From positions 1 through 36,442 of the forward strand of contig VGSW01000015.1 in the NCBI GenBank assembly GCA_016874915.1: 36,442 nucleotides of DNA, read 5' to 3'. The position numbers were made by a program, and so were the translations under genes. The notes beneath the pieces are model-generated. The model worked only from the letters and a program-made list of their open reading frames with translations, searched no databases and had not been told where the DNA came from. Below, piece after piece: positions 1 to 9,503 of the stretch (positions are counted from its first letter, which is position 1; each line of letters begins with the position of its first letter). Source of the DNA: Deltaproteobacteria bacterium. GTDB taxonomy: Bacteria; Desulfobacterota; Desulfobaccia; Desulfobaccales; 0-14-0-80-60-11.

Positions 1-39
1 CGAAGGCTCATGAGCAATTGCCTCGAAAAGTTTGGGCGC

Positions 40-57
40 ACAGGCTGGAAAGCCTGT
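40..57. repeat. Short perfect hairpin ACAGGCT-GGAA-AGCCTGT
   Basis: Direct reading: 7-bp stem with 4-nt loop, downstream of the minus-strand regulator stop. Confidence 0.5.
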
Positions 58-160
58 ACTATGTTTGGAAGAGTCAACGGCTCATGACTGGCTGGGTGGA
101 AACGCAAATGGGGCCGAAACCTGCTTCGGCAACCTGAGTGGTCATCCCTCCCCCTTAATT

Positions 161-1747
161 TCATTTCGGATGAAGGTGGCTGCCCACCCTGGCGCCGCCG
201 CTCCGTGAGATTAACTGGGACCGGTGCTCCCTGATGACCCGTTCCAGGCCGAATTGTTTGACCCGGTAGCCGATCTGGCGCAAAGTCAAGCCCAGCTCCA
301 CCGCGGCCTGGGACTGAACCCAGCGGTTGCGCTCCAGGGCCGCGACGATCTCCCGCCGTTCCATTTCTTTCAAGCGAGAACGGAAGAGATGCTCCGGCCC
401 TCCGGTATCGGGAGCACCGGTGAGAAGGTAGGAAGGCAGGTCATTCACGTCCATCTCCCCATCCTCCACTATCAAGGCCAGGCGTTCCACCAGGTTTTCC
501 ATCTCCCGGACATTTCCGGGCCAGTCATATTCTTGGAGAAGGCCAAGGGCCACCTGGGTGAAATAAAACCGGCGGCCGTATTCCTGGGAGACCCTATCCA
601 GGAAATGGTTGAGCAAGGGAGTAATGTCCTCCCGCCGCTCTTTTACCGGACTCAGATGGATGGCTGAAACCCTCAGCCGCTCGTAAAGCTCTTCCCGGAA
701 GGAACCGGCCTTGACCTCTGCGTCCAGGTCTCTGGAGGTGGCGGCAATGAGTCGCATCTCCACTTTCCTGGGCTTGGCGCTACCCAGGCGCTGGAACTCC
801 CGTTCCTGGAGAAACTTGAGCAGCCTGTCCTGAAGATGGGGAGTGAGTTCCGCCACTTCCTCCAGGAAGAGGGTGCCGCCGTCAGCTTCTTCCAGGCGTC
901 CGGGCTTGGCCCTGGGCGCCCCGGGCAGAGCGCCGGGCTCGCAGCCGAAAATCTCCGCTTCCAGCAGATTTTCCGGCAAAGAGGCGCAATTGACTTTTAT
1001 AAAAGGATAGCCGCTCCGATGGCTCAAATCGTGGATGACCCTGGCGGCTGTGCTCTTGCCAGCGCCCGTCTCGCCGGTGAGCAAGACCGGCCCTTTGCCG
1101 GCCGCGGCCGTTTTCAGGGCCTGGCGCACTTCCGCCATGGCCGCGCTCTGGCCCACCATGACCTGATTCTGAGTTTTTTCCGCCAGTGCGGCCTTAAGGG
1201 ACATATTTTCCCGCTGGAGGACTTCCATCCGGGCCTTCACCTGCCGGTTAACGCTGATTATTTGGGCCATGACCCCTGCCGCCATGGTGAGGAACCGCAG
1301 GTCTTCTTCCAGGGGCGCCTCTAACCCGAAAACGCAATCCGCCACCACCACTCCCAGCAGCGACCCTCGATGGACCACGGGAACCCCTAAAAAGACGATC
1401 TGCCCTTTATCCCCCAACTCAGGGGCAGACCGGGCCAGAAACCGGGGAACCTGGCTCCCCTCCGGCCAGACAAAAGGCTGGGGACGGCGCCGCATCTGAA
1501 ACGCGATCTCTTCGAGCCGGGGAATACCCTCCCATTCCTGGTCCTCCGGAAGCGACCCCTGGAAGACGCATCTCAGTAGCTGGCCGGTTTCGGTATTCAA
1601 TAGAATGACCGCGGCTTTGCGGGTGGCAAGAGATTCGGTTAAGACCTGCAAAACCGACCGAAGGGCCTGCTCCAAATTGAGAGCCTGATCCAGATTTCGG
1701 CTGATCTCAAAGAAGGCTTGTAATCCCAACGCGTCGGTGGATTTCAT
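161..1747 (-). CDS. Sigma54-activator-like regulator: N-terminal GAF-like domain, AAA+ domain, C-terminal Fis-type HTH
   Basis: Walker A GETGAGKS, DWPGNVREMENL motif, C-terminal Fis-like helix. The supplied ORF start at 1765 is TTG; the first ATG is at 1747 (MKSTDALGL). GAFTGA loop is GALPGA and Walker B is LFLEE. Confidence 0.9.
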   Translation of the reverse strand: MKSTDALGLQAFFEISRNLDQALNLEQALRSVLQVLTESLATRKAAVILLNTETGQLLRCVFQGSLPEDQEWEGIPRLEEIAFQMRRRPQPFVWPEGSQVPRFLARSAPELGDKGQIVFLGVPVVHRGSLLGVVVADCVFGLEAPLEEDLRFLTMAAGVMAQIISVNRQVKARMEVLQRENMSLKAALAEKTQNQVMVGQSAAMAEVRQALKTAAAGKGPVLLTGETGAGKSTAARVIHDLSHRSGYPFIKVNCASLPENLLEAEIFGCEPGALPGAPRAKPGRLEEADGGTLFLEEVAELTPHLQDRLLKFLQEREFQRLGSAKPRKVEMRLIAATSRDLDAEVKAGSFREELYERLRVSAIHLSPVKERREDITPLLNHFLDRVSQEYGRRFYFTQVALGLLQEYDWPGNVREMENLVERLALIVEDGEMDVNDLPSYLLTGAPDTGGPEHLFRSRLKEMERREIVAALERNRWVQSQAAVELGLTLRQIGYRVKQFGLERVIREHRSQLISRSGGARVGSHLHPK

Positions 1748-2104
1748 GACAAAAAGAAAGAGCAAAAAATATGCCGCAACTCGGATAATGCTTTAACATA
1801 TTATAATACTTCATATTTATTATTATTAAAAAGGCCGGGGCGTAAACATTCCCCGCGTTATCAATCACAGTTTTGTCATAAATGCCTCCTAATAAATCAC
1901 AATTTTGTTTATTGTTTTCCCCAGGGCGCATTCGGGATTGCTTGATTCAGGGGACGGCGACGCCGGCTTCCAGCTGGCGCCGCGCCGGCTGAAGCCTGCG
2001 GCTTCCAAACCTCCACCAAAATCCCCACATCGGGGTATTACCTAGGAAAAATCTTGACTATTTATATTCGGATCTCCATTATATAATTAAATAGTAGGAT
2101 ATCT

Positions 2105-3052
2105 ATGAGCAGGGAAAACTTTTCCACCAGCTTTTTTAAGCTCCTGGGGATATTAGCCCTTACCTGGCTAGTGGCTTGCGGCTGCGGTTCGGACAGCGAT
2201 AAGGCGGTGGTGGATTTCGCCAAAACCGTGCCCGTGGCCCGCCCCGGGGACCAAGCTTCTCAAAATCCCCCCCTACGGGTGGCGGTGGCGGCCATGATTT
2301 CCCCCAAGGAAACCTTTGACCTCTACCGCCAGCTTCTGGCCTACCTGGGCCACAAGCTGAACAAAGACCTGGAATTCGTCCAGCGCAAGACTTACGGCGA
2401 GATTGATGAACTATTGAGCAAGGGTCTCATTGACCTGGCCTTTATCTGTTCCGGCCCCTATGCCGCGGGAAAATTCCAAAACCACTTGGAATTACTGGCA
2501 GTTCCAGAGGTTCACGGCAGCCATTTTTACCGTTCCTATCTCATTGTCAACCGCAACAGCCCTTTCCAGAGCCTGGAAGACCTGAAAGGCCGCACCTTCG
2601 CGTTCACCGATCCGGATTCCAACACCGGGAGGTTGGTGCCCACCTACTGGCTGGCCCAGATTAATGAGCGCCCCGAAACCTTTTTCGGCCGCGTCATTTA
2701 CACTTACAGCCACGACAATGCCATCATGGCCGTGGCCCGGGGCATGGTGGACGGCGCCGCCGTGGACGGTCTCATCTGGGACTTTTACCAGGCGAAAAAT
2801 CCGGCGTTCACCTCCAAAACCAGGGTTATCAAGAGATCCGAACCTTACGGCATCCCTCCCCTGGTGGTTTCCCGGCAGTTTTCCCGGGAATCCCTGGAGA
2901 AAATCCGGGGATTGCTCCTGGCTATGCACCTGGATCGGGAAGGGAAAAAGATCCTGGATGAATTGATGATTGACCGTTTCATTCCCGCCCGGGATGAGTG
3001 GTACGATTCGGTGCGCCAGATGCACCAGCGTCTGGCCCACCGATTGGAATAA
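2105..3052 (+). CDS. PhnD-like phosphate/phosphonate-type periplasmic substrate-binding lipoprotein
   Basis: N-terminal signal with lipobox LVAC (ILALTWLVACGCG); PhnD-like motifs IDLAFICSGPYAAG, LEDLKGRTFAFTDPDSNTG, MVDGAAVDGLIWD. Confidence 0.85.
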   Translation: MSRENFSTSFFKLLGILALTWLVACGCGSDSDKAVVDFAKTVPVARPGDQASQNPPLRVAVAAMISPKETFDLYRQLLAYLGHKLNKDLEFVQRKTYGEIDELLSKGLIDLAFICSGPYAAGKFQNHLELLAVPEVHGSHFYRSYLIVNRNSPFQSLEDLKGRTFAFTDPDSNTGRLVPTYWLAQINERPETFFGRVIYTYSHDNAIMAVARGMVDGAAVDGLIWDFYQAKNPAFTSKTRVIKRSEPYGIPPLVVSRQFSRESLEKIRGLLLAMHLDREGKKILDELMIDRFIPARDEWYDSVRQMHQRLAHRLE

Positions 3053-3121
3053 TTGGGTTTTTAATCGAAAAAAATTATCCATAAGTTACTGGTTTGTTAG
3101 GCCCGTAAAAAGCTGAAAGCT

Positions 3122-5314
3122 ATGCGCTTTAAAAGTCTGAAAAGCAAATTATTGCTGGCGGTTTCCGTCTTCGTGATCGTGAGCGGGCTGGTCATCGCGT
3201 TTTGGGTCAGCCACCGCTACAGCGCCGCGCTGCGCAAGGCCATGGTGGGGCAGGCGGAAAACGTGGCCCACTCGGTGGCCCTGGATGCCGCGGACCGCAT
3301 CCTCATCAACGATCTGGTCAGTCTTCAGAAGATGCTGGACCAGCAGACCCGCAGCAATCCCGCGGTGGGCTACCTGTTTGTTTTAAAAGACGGTCTGGTC
3401 CTGGCCCACACCTTTGAACAGGGAGTTCCCGGGGACCTCATCACCGCCAATGAACTGGCTTCCCATGATCAACCCCGTTTCCGCCGCATTGTCTCCACCC
3501 AGGGGGAACACTACCTGGACGCGGCTTACCCCATTTTCGAAGGTAAGGTCGGCGTATTGCGTCTCGGTTTTTCCGAAAGCCTCTATCGCCGTCAAGTCGC
3601 CGGATTGTGGGGAGAAATCGGCTTATTCACTCTGGCCATTCTCTGTCTGGCCTTAGCCGTGAGTCTATGGTTCATCCGGCGCATCACCCGCCCCCTGGCC
3701 GCCCTGGTCCAGGCTACCCGGGAAATTGACCAAGGCGCTTCCCAGGTCCGGGTGCCGGTTTCGGGACAGGACGAAATCGCCACCCTGGCCTCGTCCTTCA
3801 ACCAGATGGTGGAGCGCCAGGAAGAATATACCCACCGCCTGGAAGAACAGTCCCTGGAGCTGGAGCGGGCCCACAGCCAGACGGTGGCGGCCTGCCGGGT
3901 GGTGCAGGAAATCAGCGCCCTGCGCACCCTGGAGGAGATGGCCCCGATTCTGCTGACCAAACTCCGGGATTCCCTGCTCTGCCGGCACATCTTGCTGGTG
4001 GTCTTCAATTCTTCCCGGGACACCCTCTTTGTCATCTCCGGCGCTGGCATTAAGGAATTCCACGATCCCAAGATTCTTGAGGGAATCCATGAGGTTCTAG
4101 CTGGAATCAAAAAGTTGTCCTTTTCCCGGAAAAAGCCCTTCAAACCGCCCTTAACCCCCGAGGATTTTCCCGCCGCGGAGCGCCAGGCCATCATCCCCCT
4201 GGACCACCGACAGGTGGAGGGCGCCGCGGTGATTGCCTGCCCGGCGAAATGCGCCTGCCATTTGGATGAAATCGAACGGGTGGGGCTGATCCTGAACCAG
4301 GCCGCGGGGGCGCTGCGCCGGGCCATCCTGCACGCCGAGGAGGTGGGGCGCCTTCAGGCCAAAGTGAACACCGCCCAAGGCTTCGGAGAGATCATCGGCA
4401 AAGACCCCAAGATGCAGATGGTCTATAAGCTCATCGAAGATGTGGCCGCGTCCGACGCCACTATTCTCATCCAGGGGGAAAGCGGCACCGGCAAGGAGTT
4501 GGCGGCCCGGGCCATCCACCGTCTCAGCCCTCGCCAGGCCAAACCCTTCGTGGTGATCAACTGTTCCGCCTACCCCGCCACCTTGTTGGAAAGCGAGCTG
4601 TTCGGCCATGAAAAAGGGGCCTTCACCGGGGCCTTACGCCAGAAGGCGGGACGTTTCGAGCAGGCCCACGGCGGCACCGTGTTCTTGGACGAGGTGGGCG
4701 AGATCCCGCTACCGGCTCAGATCAAGCTGCTTAGGGTGCTGCAGACCCGGAAATTCGAGCGCCTGGGGGGAGTCCAGACCCTGACCGTGGACGTGCGCAT
4801 TCTGGCGGCCACCAACAAAGACCTGCTCCAGGAGGTTCGGAAAGGCAATTTCCGGGAAGACCTCTATTACCGGCTCAACGTCATTCCCATGATGCTTCCC
4901 CTGCTGCGGGAGCGGCAAAATGACATCCCCTTGCTGGCCCTCCATTTCCTGCGAGGTTTTGCCCGGGAACGGCGGAAAGACCTCAGGGAATTCAGCTCCG
5001 ACGCCATGCGGCTTTTGCTGAATTACCCCTGGCCGGGCAACGTCCGGGAGCTGGAAAATTCCGTGGAGCACGCCGCGGTCCTGGCCAAAGGCGGGCAGGT
5101 GGAGGCCTGGGACCTGCCTTCCGCCCTGCGCCTGTCCGGCGCCCCCACCGCGCCCACCATGGCGGAGCGGGAAGTGGCCGTTCTCCTCCAGGTGCTGGAA
5201 GAATGTGGCGGCAACAAAAAGCTGGCGGCCCAGCGCTTGGGGATCAGCCGCAGCACCGTGTACGCCATCCTCAAAAAGCATAACCTCTTAAAGTCGCACA
5301 CCATAACCCATTAA
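3122..5314 (+). CDS. Membrane-bound sigma54-dependent transcriptional activator (TM-periplasmic sensor-TM-HAMP-GAF-AAA+-Fis HTH)
   Basis: Two hydrophobic segments ([39 protein letters not shown]), HAMP-like segment, Walker A GESGTGKE, canonical [18 protein letters not shown], Fis [28 protein letters not shown]. Confidence 0.93.
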   Translation: MRFKSLKSKLLLAVSVFVIVSGLVIAFWVSHRYSAALRKAMVGQAENVAHSVALDAADRILINDLVSLQKMLDQQTRSNPAVGYLFVLKDGLVLAHTFEQGVPGDLITANELASHDQPRFRRIVSTQGEHYLDAAYPIFEGKVGVLRLGFSESLYRRQVAGLWGEIGLFTLAILCLALAVSLWFIRRITRPLAALVQATREIDQGASQVRVPVSGQDEIATLASSFNQMVERQEEYTHRLEEQSLELERAHSQTVAACRVVQEISALRTLEEMAPILLTKLRDSLLCRHILLVVFNSSRDTLFVISGAGIKEFHDPKILEGIHEVLAGIKKLSFSRKKPFKPPLTPEDFPAAERQAIIPLDHRQVEGAAVIACPAKCACHLDEIERVGLILNQAAGALRRAILHAEEVGRLQAKVNTAQGFGEIIGKDPKMQMVYKLIEDVAASDATILIQGESGTGKELAARAIHRLSPRQAKPFVVINCSAYPATLLESELFGHEKGAFTGALRQKAGRFEQAHGGTVFLDEVGEIPLPAQIKLLRVLQTRKFERLGGVQTLTVDVRILAATNKDLLQEVRKGNFREDLYYRLNVIPMMLPLLRERQNDIPLLALHFLRGFARERRKDLREFSSDAMRLLLNYPWPGNVRELENSVEHAAVLAKGGQVEAWDLPSALRLSGAPTAPTMAEREVAVLLQVLEECGGNKKLAAQRLGISRSTVYAILKKHNLLKSHTITH

Positions 5315-5317
5315 GAC

Positions 5318-5346
5318 CGTTTTCGTTTTTCGGTTTTCGGAAAAAA
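5318..5346 (+). repeat. Heptamer array TTTTCGG after the membrane activator stop
   Basis: CGTTTTCGTTTTTCGGTTTTCGGAAAAAA, starting 4 nt after the TAA. Confidence 0.8.
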
Positions 5347-5409
5347 GGGCGCGGCGCGCCCAGAGGCCGGGCCACCACTTTGCCAATTGTTTATACCTTA
5401 GTACAGCAG

Positions 5410-5534
5410 TTCATAAATTCGGTCACGTATTTTTGTCACCCTGAGCCGAAGGCGAAGGGTCTCTTTTCATGAGATTCTTCGCCGCCTTTGGCGGCTCAGA
5501 ATGACAAAAATGAATGTTATCGTATTTATGAAAT
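5410..5534. repeat. MITE-like imperfect inverted repeat (~125 bp) with TGTCAYYCTGAGCC...GGCTCAGAATGACA core
   Basis: Arms ATTTTTGTCACCCTGAGCCGAAGGCGAAGGGTCTC and GAGATTCTTCGCCGCCTTTGGCGGCTCAGAATGACAAAAAT; outer arms TTCATAAATTCG / CGTATTTATGAA. Confidence 0.7.
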
Positions 5535-5794
5535 TGTGTACTTAGCCTCCAGTCCTACATGTCTGTTTTTCCTACACATTCAACATACTGTAATAACTAA
5601 TATAATTCCAGCCAGTGTTCGATGTGTCGGCGCTTCCGGGGAACTGGAGGCCGATGCCCTAATCCTGAAGTTCTCACAAAATCAGGAGCTTACCTCATTT
5701 TATGGATAAATTCCCCTCTACCTTCACCAGCGCGCCTTAATCCCTATCACTACAATAGATAATATTTTACTGCATTTTCAGCAGGTTACTCAAT

Positions 5795-5810
5795 TGGTAC
5801 AGAATTTGCC
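5795..5810 (+). promoter_or_regulatory. Candidate sigma54 (-24/-12) promoter TTGGTACAGAATTTGC
   Basis: GG (5796-5797)-N10-GC (5808-5809) spacing matching the TGGYAC-N5-TTGC consensus, about 47 bp upstream of the first ORF of the molybdoenzyme operon. Confidence 0.65.
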
Positions 5811-5855
5811 CTATAGGGTGCAGGGAGTACTGACCTTTTAATCCAGGCAAGGGGT

Positions 5856-6233
5856 ATGAAACACGCGACAGTGGCAGTGGTTGACGCAGATCGGAAACAG
5901 GGGCAGGAGTGCTGCGTCCTGGTGAGGGAGTTGGGCTATCCCGCCACCCTGTTCAGTTCCTTGGAGGAGCTGGCGGGGCGTCTGGCCAATGATCCGCCCC
6001 AGGCCGTGATGCTGGACCTGGACACTGTGGCTTCGGACCCACAATTTCTCCGGGGGCTGAAGAAAAAGCATCCCCATCTCCACTTCCTGGGCATGTCCCG
6101 GCTGCGGTACCACCCGGGGTTGGAAGAAGTTATCGGGGCCTTGCTTTACGCCTGCCTGCTCAAGCCCCTGGACCCCGAGGAGTTGGCGTTCTGGCTAAAA
6201 AGCATTTCAGACCATAAATCAACCAATGATTAA
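5856..6233 (+). CDS. Stand-alone response-regulator receiver domain protein
   Basis: 125 aa; [10 protein letters not shown] acidic pocket, AVMLDLDTV phospho-acceptor region, [10 protein letters not shown] conserved Lys. Confidence 0.75.
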   Translation: MKHATVAVVDADRKQGQECCVLVRELGYPATLFSSLEELAGRLANDPPQAVMLDLDTVASDPQFLRGLKKKHPHLHFLGMSRLRYHPGLEEVIGALLYACLLKPLDPEELAFWLKSISDHKSTND

Positions 6234-6249
6234 GTTGCAGGAGGCCCTC

Positions 6250-7002
6250 ATGGCGAAAGCATTACCTCAAGAAGACCCCTTGGTCCGCATGCAGCGGGAC
6301 CTCAAGCGGGCCTTGCAAAAAAACCCCAAGGACATCAAGTGGGGCATGGTCATTGACATCGCCAAGTGTATCGGCTGCCATGCCTGCACCATCGGCTGCG
6401 TGGCGGAGAACAAATTGCCGCCGGGGGTGGTTTACCGGGTGGTACTGGAGGAGGAGACCGGGCACTACCCCTATGTGTGGCGGCGCTTCGTTCCCCGACC
6501 CTGCCTGCACTGCCAGAACCCCCCCTGCACCAAGGCCTGTCCGGTGACCGCCACCTGGAAAACCGAACAGGGGGTGGTGATTGTGGACTACAACCGCTGC
6601 ATCGGCTGCCGTTACTGCCTGGTGGCTTGTCCCTATGCGGCCCGCACCTCGGACTTTGGGGAGTGGTACACCGCCGAGACCGCGGAATTGCCAGGCAAGC
6701 TTTACGGGCAAAAGGCGGCGGCCAATGGCTACGAAGCGCATCCCGCGGCGGAATACGGCAAGAAATGGCCCGAGCGGGATCACGACTCTCCGGTGGGCAA
6801 CGCCCGCAAGTGCCACTTTTGCCTGCACCGCCTGAAAGTGGGCATGCTGCCGGCCTGCACCACCTCATGCGTGGGCCGGGCCACCATTTTTGGGGACCGC
6901 ACGGACCCCCACAGCCTGGTGTACGAGATGATCGGTTCCCCTCGAGTATTTGTCCTTAAGGAGGAACTGGGAACGCGGCCTTCCGTGTATTACCTGAAAT
7001 AG
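6250..7002 (+). CDS. 4Fe-4S ferredoxin-type electron-transfer subunit (DmsB/TtrB/PsrB-like)
   Basis: Multiple Cys clusters: [74 protein letters not shown] favours the ATG at 6250. Confidence 0.92.
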   Translation: MAKALPQEDPLVRMQRDLKRALQKNPKDIKWGMVIDIAKCIGCHACTIGCVAENKLPPGVVYRVVLEEETGHYPYVWRRFVPRPCLHCQNPPCTKACPVTATWKTEQGVVIVDYNRCIGCRYCLVACPYAARTSDFGEWYTAETAELPGKLYGQKAAANGYEAHPAAEYGKKWPERDHDSPVGNARKCHFCLHRLKVGMLPACTTSCVGRATIFGDRTDPHSLVYEMIGSPRVFVLKEELGTRPSVYYLK

Positions 7003-7016
7003 CGGGGACGGGTGCG

Positions 7017-8255
7017 ATGATGAATATGAAGAGTAAATGGGAAAAGAACCTGATCATCGTGATGTTCATCGGTTTGGTGGTGGGCAGTTGGGGCATGTAC
7101 CAGCGTCTGGCCTACGGGCATTTGCCCATGAACTACGGCTCCTTTGTGCCCTGGGGGTTGTGGGTGGCCTTTGACCTCTATTTTTTGGGGCTGACCGCCG
7201 GGGCCTTTCTCATCACCATTTTGACCTATGTGTTCCGCATCAAGCTCCTGTCCAATTTAGGGCCCCTGGCGGTCTTCACGGTGCTGGTGACCCTCATGTG
7301 CGAGGTTATTATCATCAGCCTGGACCTGGGCCATCCGTTGCGGGTTTACCGCTTTCTCATCAGCCCCAACATCGGCTCCATGCTCTTCTGGTTGGTGGTC
7401 TTCATCATCTCCATGTGGATCATCTATGTGCCCTGGCTCTACTTTCTGATCCGGGAGCAGTTGATCGCCTGGGGCAATGACGCAACCCGGGCGGGACACC
7501 AGGTCTATCGGTTCCTGGCCTTGGGCAAGACCACTTACACGCCGGAGGATCAACGGCGGGATAGCCGCCGTTCCCGCTTCCTTTCTTTTATCAGCCTGCC
7601 CATCGGCCTCATCTTCTTCGGGGCCCACGGCGCGATTTTTGCCATCTTGCACAACCGGCCTATCTGGAACAGCGCCATGCTGCCGCTCATTTTCATCATG
7701 GCGGCCATGCTCTCCGGCGGCGCGCTCATCACCTTTCTGGCCTATCTCTACCAACCCAGTGATGAACTGATCCAACCCCTGGGACGGGTAATCCTCCTCA
7801 TCCTTTTGGCTTTTCTTTTCTTGGAGGCCTTACAGCTCTTTGTGGGCTATCAGTCCAAGATCACGGGCATCGTCACCAGCCTGGACCTCATAACCGTCGG
7901 CCCTTACTGGTGGGTCTTCTGGATTGTCCACGTCTTGATCGGCAGCTTGGTCCCGGCCTACCTCCTCATCCGGTACCCGGAAAATTCCAAGTTGGTGGCC
8001 ACCGCCTGTTTTATCATCATGGTCACCTTTCTATCTGTGCGGTTGAATTATCTCATTCCCGACATGGCCGTTTACAAGCTGGAAGGGTTACAGAATACTT
8101 TCTATCACCAACGCTTAAGGACCGAATACGCGCCCAATCTGAACGAATGGCTGGTGAGCGTGTGGGTGATTTCTCTGGGACTGCTGACTTTTTTACTGGG
8201 CACCCGCTGGCTGCCGGTGATCCAGGCCGGAAAGGGAGAAGAAGGACATGTTTAA
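7017..8255 (+). CDS. NrfD/PsrC/HybB-type polytopic membrane subunit, copy 1
   Basis: ~410 aa, multiple TM segments; SFVPWGLWVAFDLYFLGLTAGAFLITILTYVF typical of the NrfD family. Confidence 0.9.
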   Translation: MMNMKSKWEKNLIIVMFIGLVVGSWGMYQRLAYGHLPMNYGSFVPWGLWVAFDLYFLGLTAGAFLITILTYVFRIKLLSNLGPLAVFTVLVTLMCEVIIISLDLGHPLRVYRFLISPNIGSMLFWLVVFIISMWIIYVPWLYFLIREQLIAWGNDATRAGHQVYRFLALGKTTYTPEDQRRDSRRSRFLSFISLPIGLIFFGAHGAIFAILHNRPIWNSAMLPLIFIMAAMLSGGALITFLAYLYQPSDELIQPLGRVILLILLAFLFLEALQLFVGYQSKITGIVTSLDLITVGPYWWVFWIVHVLIGSLVPAYLLIRYPENSKLVATACFIIMVTFLSVRLNYLIPDMAVYKLEGLQNTFYHQRLRTEYAPNLNEWLVSVWVISLGLLTFLLGTRWLPVIQAGKGEEGHV

Positions 8256-8273
8256 AGGAGAAGGGAGCCGCAC

Positions 8274-9503
8274 ATGAACGAGAAATTCTTCAGAACCCTC
8301 TTGGGGATCGGTGTCCTGGGCCTGATCATCGGCACCGGGGGCCTCATCAATTTCTTTATATATGGGAAGTCCACCCTGGCCTTGGGCTCCTACATTCCCT
8401 GGGGGCTCTGGGTGTCCCTCTACACTTATTTCCTGGGGTTAACGGCCGGGGCATTTCTCATCACCATTCTGACCTATGTCTTCCGGATCAAAATCTTCTC
8501 CGGCATTGGACCCTTGTCGGCATTCACCGTGGTGGTGACCATAATGGCCGAGGTCATCATTATCGCCCTGGACCTGGGCCATCCGATGCGCATTTACAGG
8601 ATTTTTACCACCCCGGGGTTCAAGTCCATGATCTTCTGGATGGTGGTCTTCACCTTCGCCATGCTGGTCATCTATATCTTGGAAACCTATTATCTGCTGC
8701 GGGAGGAGATTATTCAGTGGTCCCAGGACCCCGGGATTAAAAACAGGAAAATTTACCAATCCCTGGCATTGGGGCGCACCTCTTATACGGAAGAGGATCG
8801 GCAGCAGGATCAGCGGCGGGTGCGCCTGCTCTCCCTGCTCAGCATTCCCGTGGGCCTGTTTTTCTATGGCTCCAACGGCGCGGTGTTCGCCGTCTTATTG
8901 AACCGGCCCATCTGGAACAGCACCCTGACCCCCCTGCTGTTCATCATCAGCGCCCTGGTCTCCGGCGGCGCCCTGATCTTGCTCCTGACGTTTATGTTCA
9001 AGCGGGATGATAACGTCATTCACCTCCTGGGCCTCACCATCCGCTTTCTTCTCGTGGTCATGCTCATTTTGGAATTTCTCCATTTCTTCATCAGCTACCA
9101 GTGGGACGTGGTCTATATCGTCACTGCCCTGGATTTGATCCTCTACGGGCCTTACTGGTGGAACTTCTGGTTCGTCCATCTGCTCCTGGGCAGTCTTTTG
9201 CCTCTGTACCTCATGATCTTTTACCCTTACAACTCCCGCCTGTTGGCCTGGGCCTGTTTTCTCATTATTTTCACCTTCATCGCCTTCCGCTTGAATTTTG
9301 TCATTCCCGACCAGGCGGTGTACAAGCTGGAAGGTTTGGATACATCATATTTCCATGCACGCCTGCGCACCGCGTATGTCCCCAACCTGACCGAATGGCT
9401 GGTGAGCCTCTGGGTGATTTCCCTGGGCTTGCTGGCCTTCTTGCTGGGCACCCGCTGGCTGCCGGTTATCCAAGCTGGGAAAGGAGAAGAAGAGCATGTC
9501 TAA
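8274..9503 (+). CDS. NrfD/PsrC/HybB-type polytopic membrane subunit, copy 2 (tandem paralogue)
   Basis: Collinear with copy 1, near-identical C-terminus (LGTRWLPVIQAGKGEEEHV vs LGTRWLPVIQAGKGEEGHV). Confidence 0.9.
   Translation: MNEKFFRTLLGIGVLGLIIGTGGLINFFIYGKSTLALGSYIPWGLWVSLYTYFLGLTAGAFLITILTYVFRIKIFSGIGPLSAFTVVVTIMAEVIIIALDLGHPMRIYRIFTTPGFKSMIFWMVVFTFAMLVIYILETYYLLREEIIQWSQDPGIKNRKIYQSLALGRTSYTEEDRQQDQRRVRLLSLLSIPVGLFFYGSNGAVFAVLLNRPIWNSTLTPLLFIISALVSGGALILLLTFMFKRDDNVIHLLGLTIRFLLVVMLILEFLHFFISYQWDVVYIVTALDLILYGPYWWNFWFVHLLLGSLLPLYLMIFYPYNSRLLAWACFLIIFTFIAFRLNFVIPDQAVYKLEGLDTSYFHARLRTAYVPNLTEWLVSLWVISLGLLAFLLGTRWLPVIQAGKGEEEHV

Noticed and set aside
1920-2030. GC-rich GCCGGCTTCC/GCCGGCTGAAGCC repeats as a regulatory element
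   Set aside because: Imperfect hairpin-forming repeats only; no clear element boundaries or second copy in the window.
2040-2104. Sigma70 promoter TTGACT...TATAAT upstream of the PhnD-like gene
   Set aside because: Boxes are present but the spacing (~22 nt) is too long for a confident call.
3592-4326. 244-aa minus-strand ORF (and other shadow ORFs such as 7910-8740 plus and 25604-26188 minus)
   Set aside because: Composition typical of shadow frames (Arg/Ser- or Gly/His-rich), fully overlapping recognised genes.
5488-5709. 73-aa plus ORF between activator and operon
   Set aside because: It begins within the inverted-repeat element, has no RBS or family signal, and occupies an AT-rich intergenic regulatory region.
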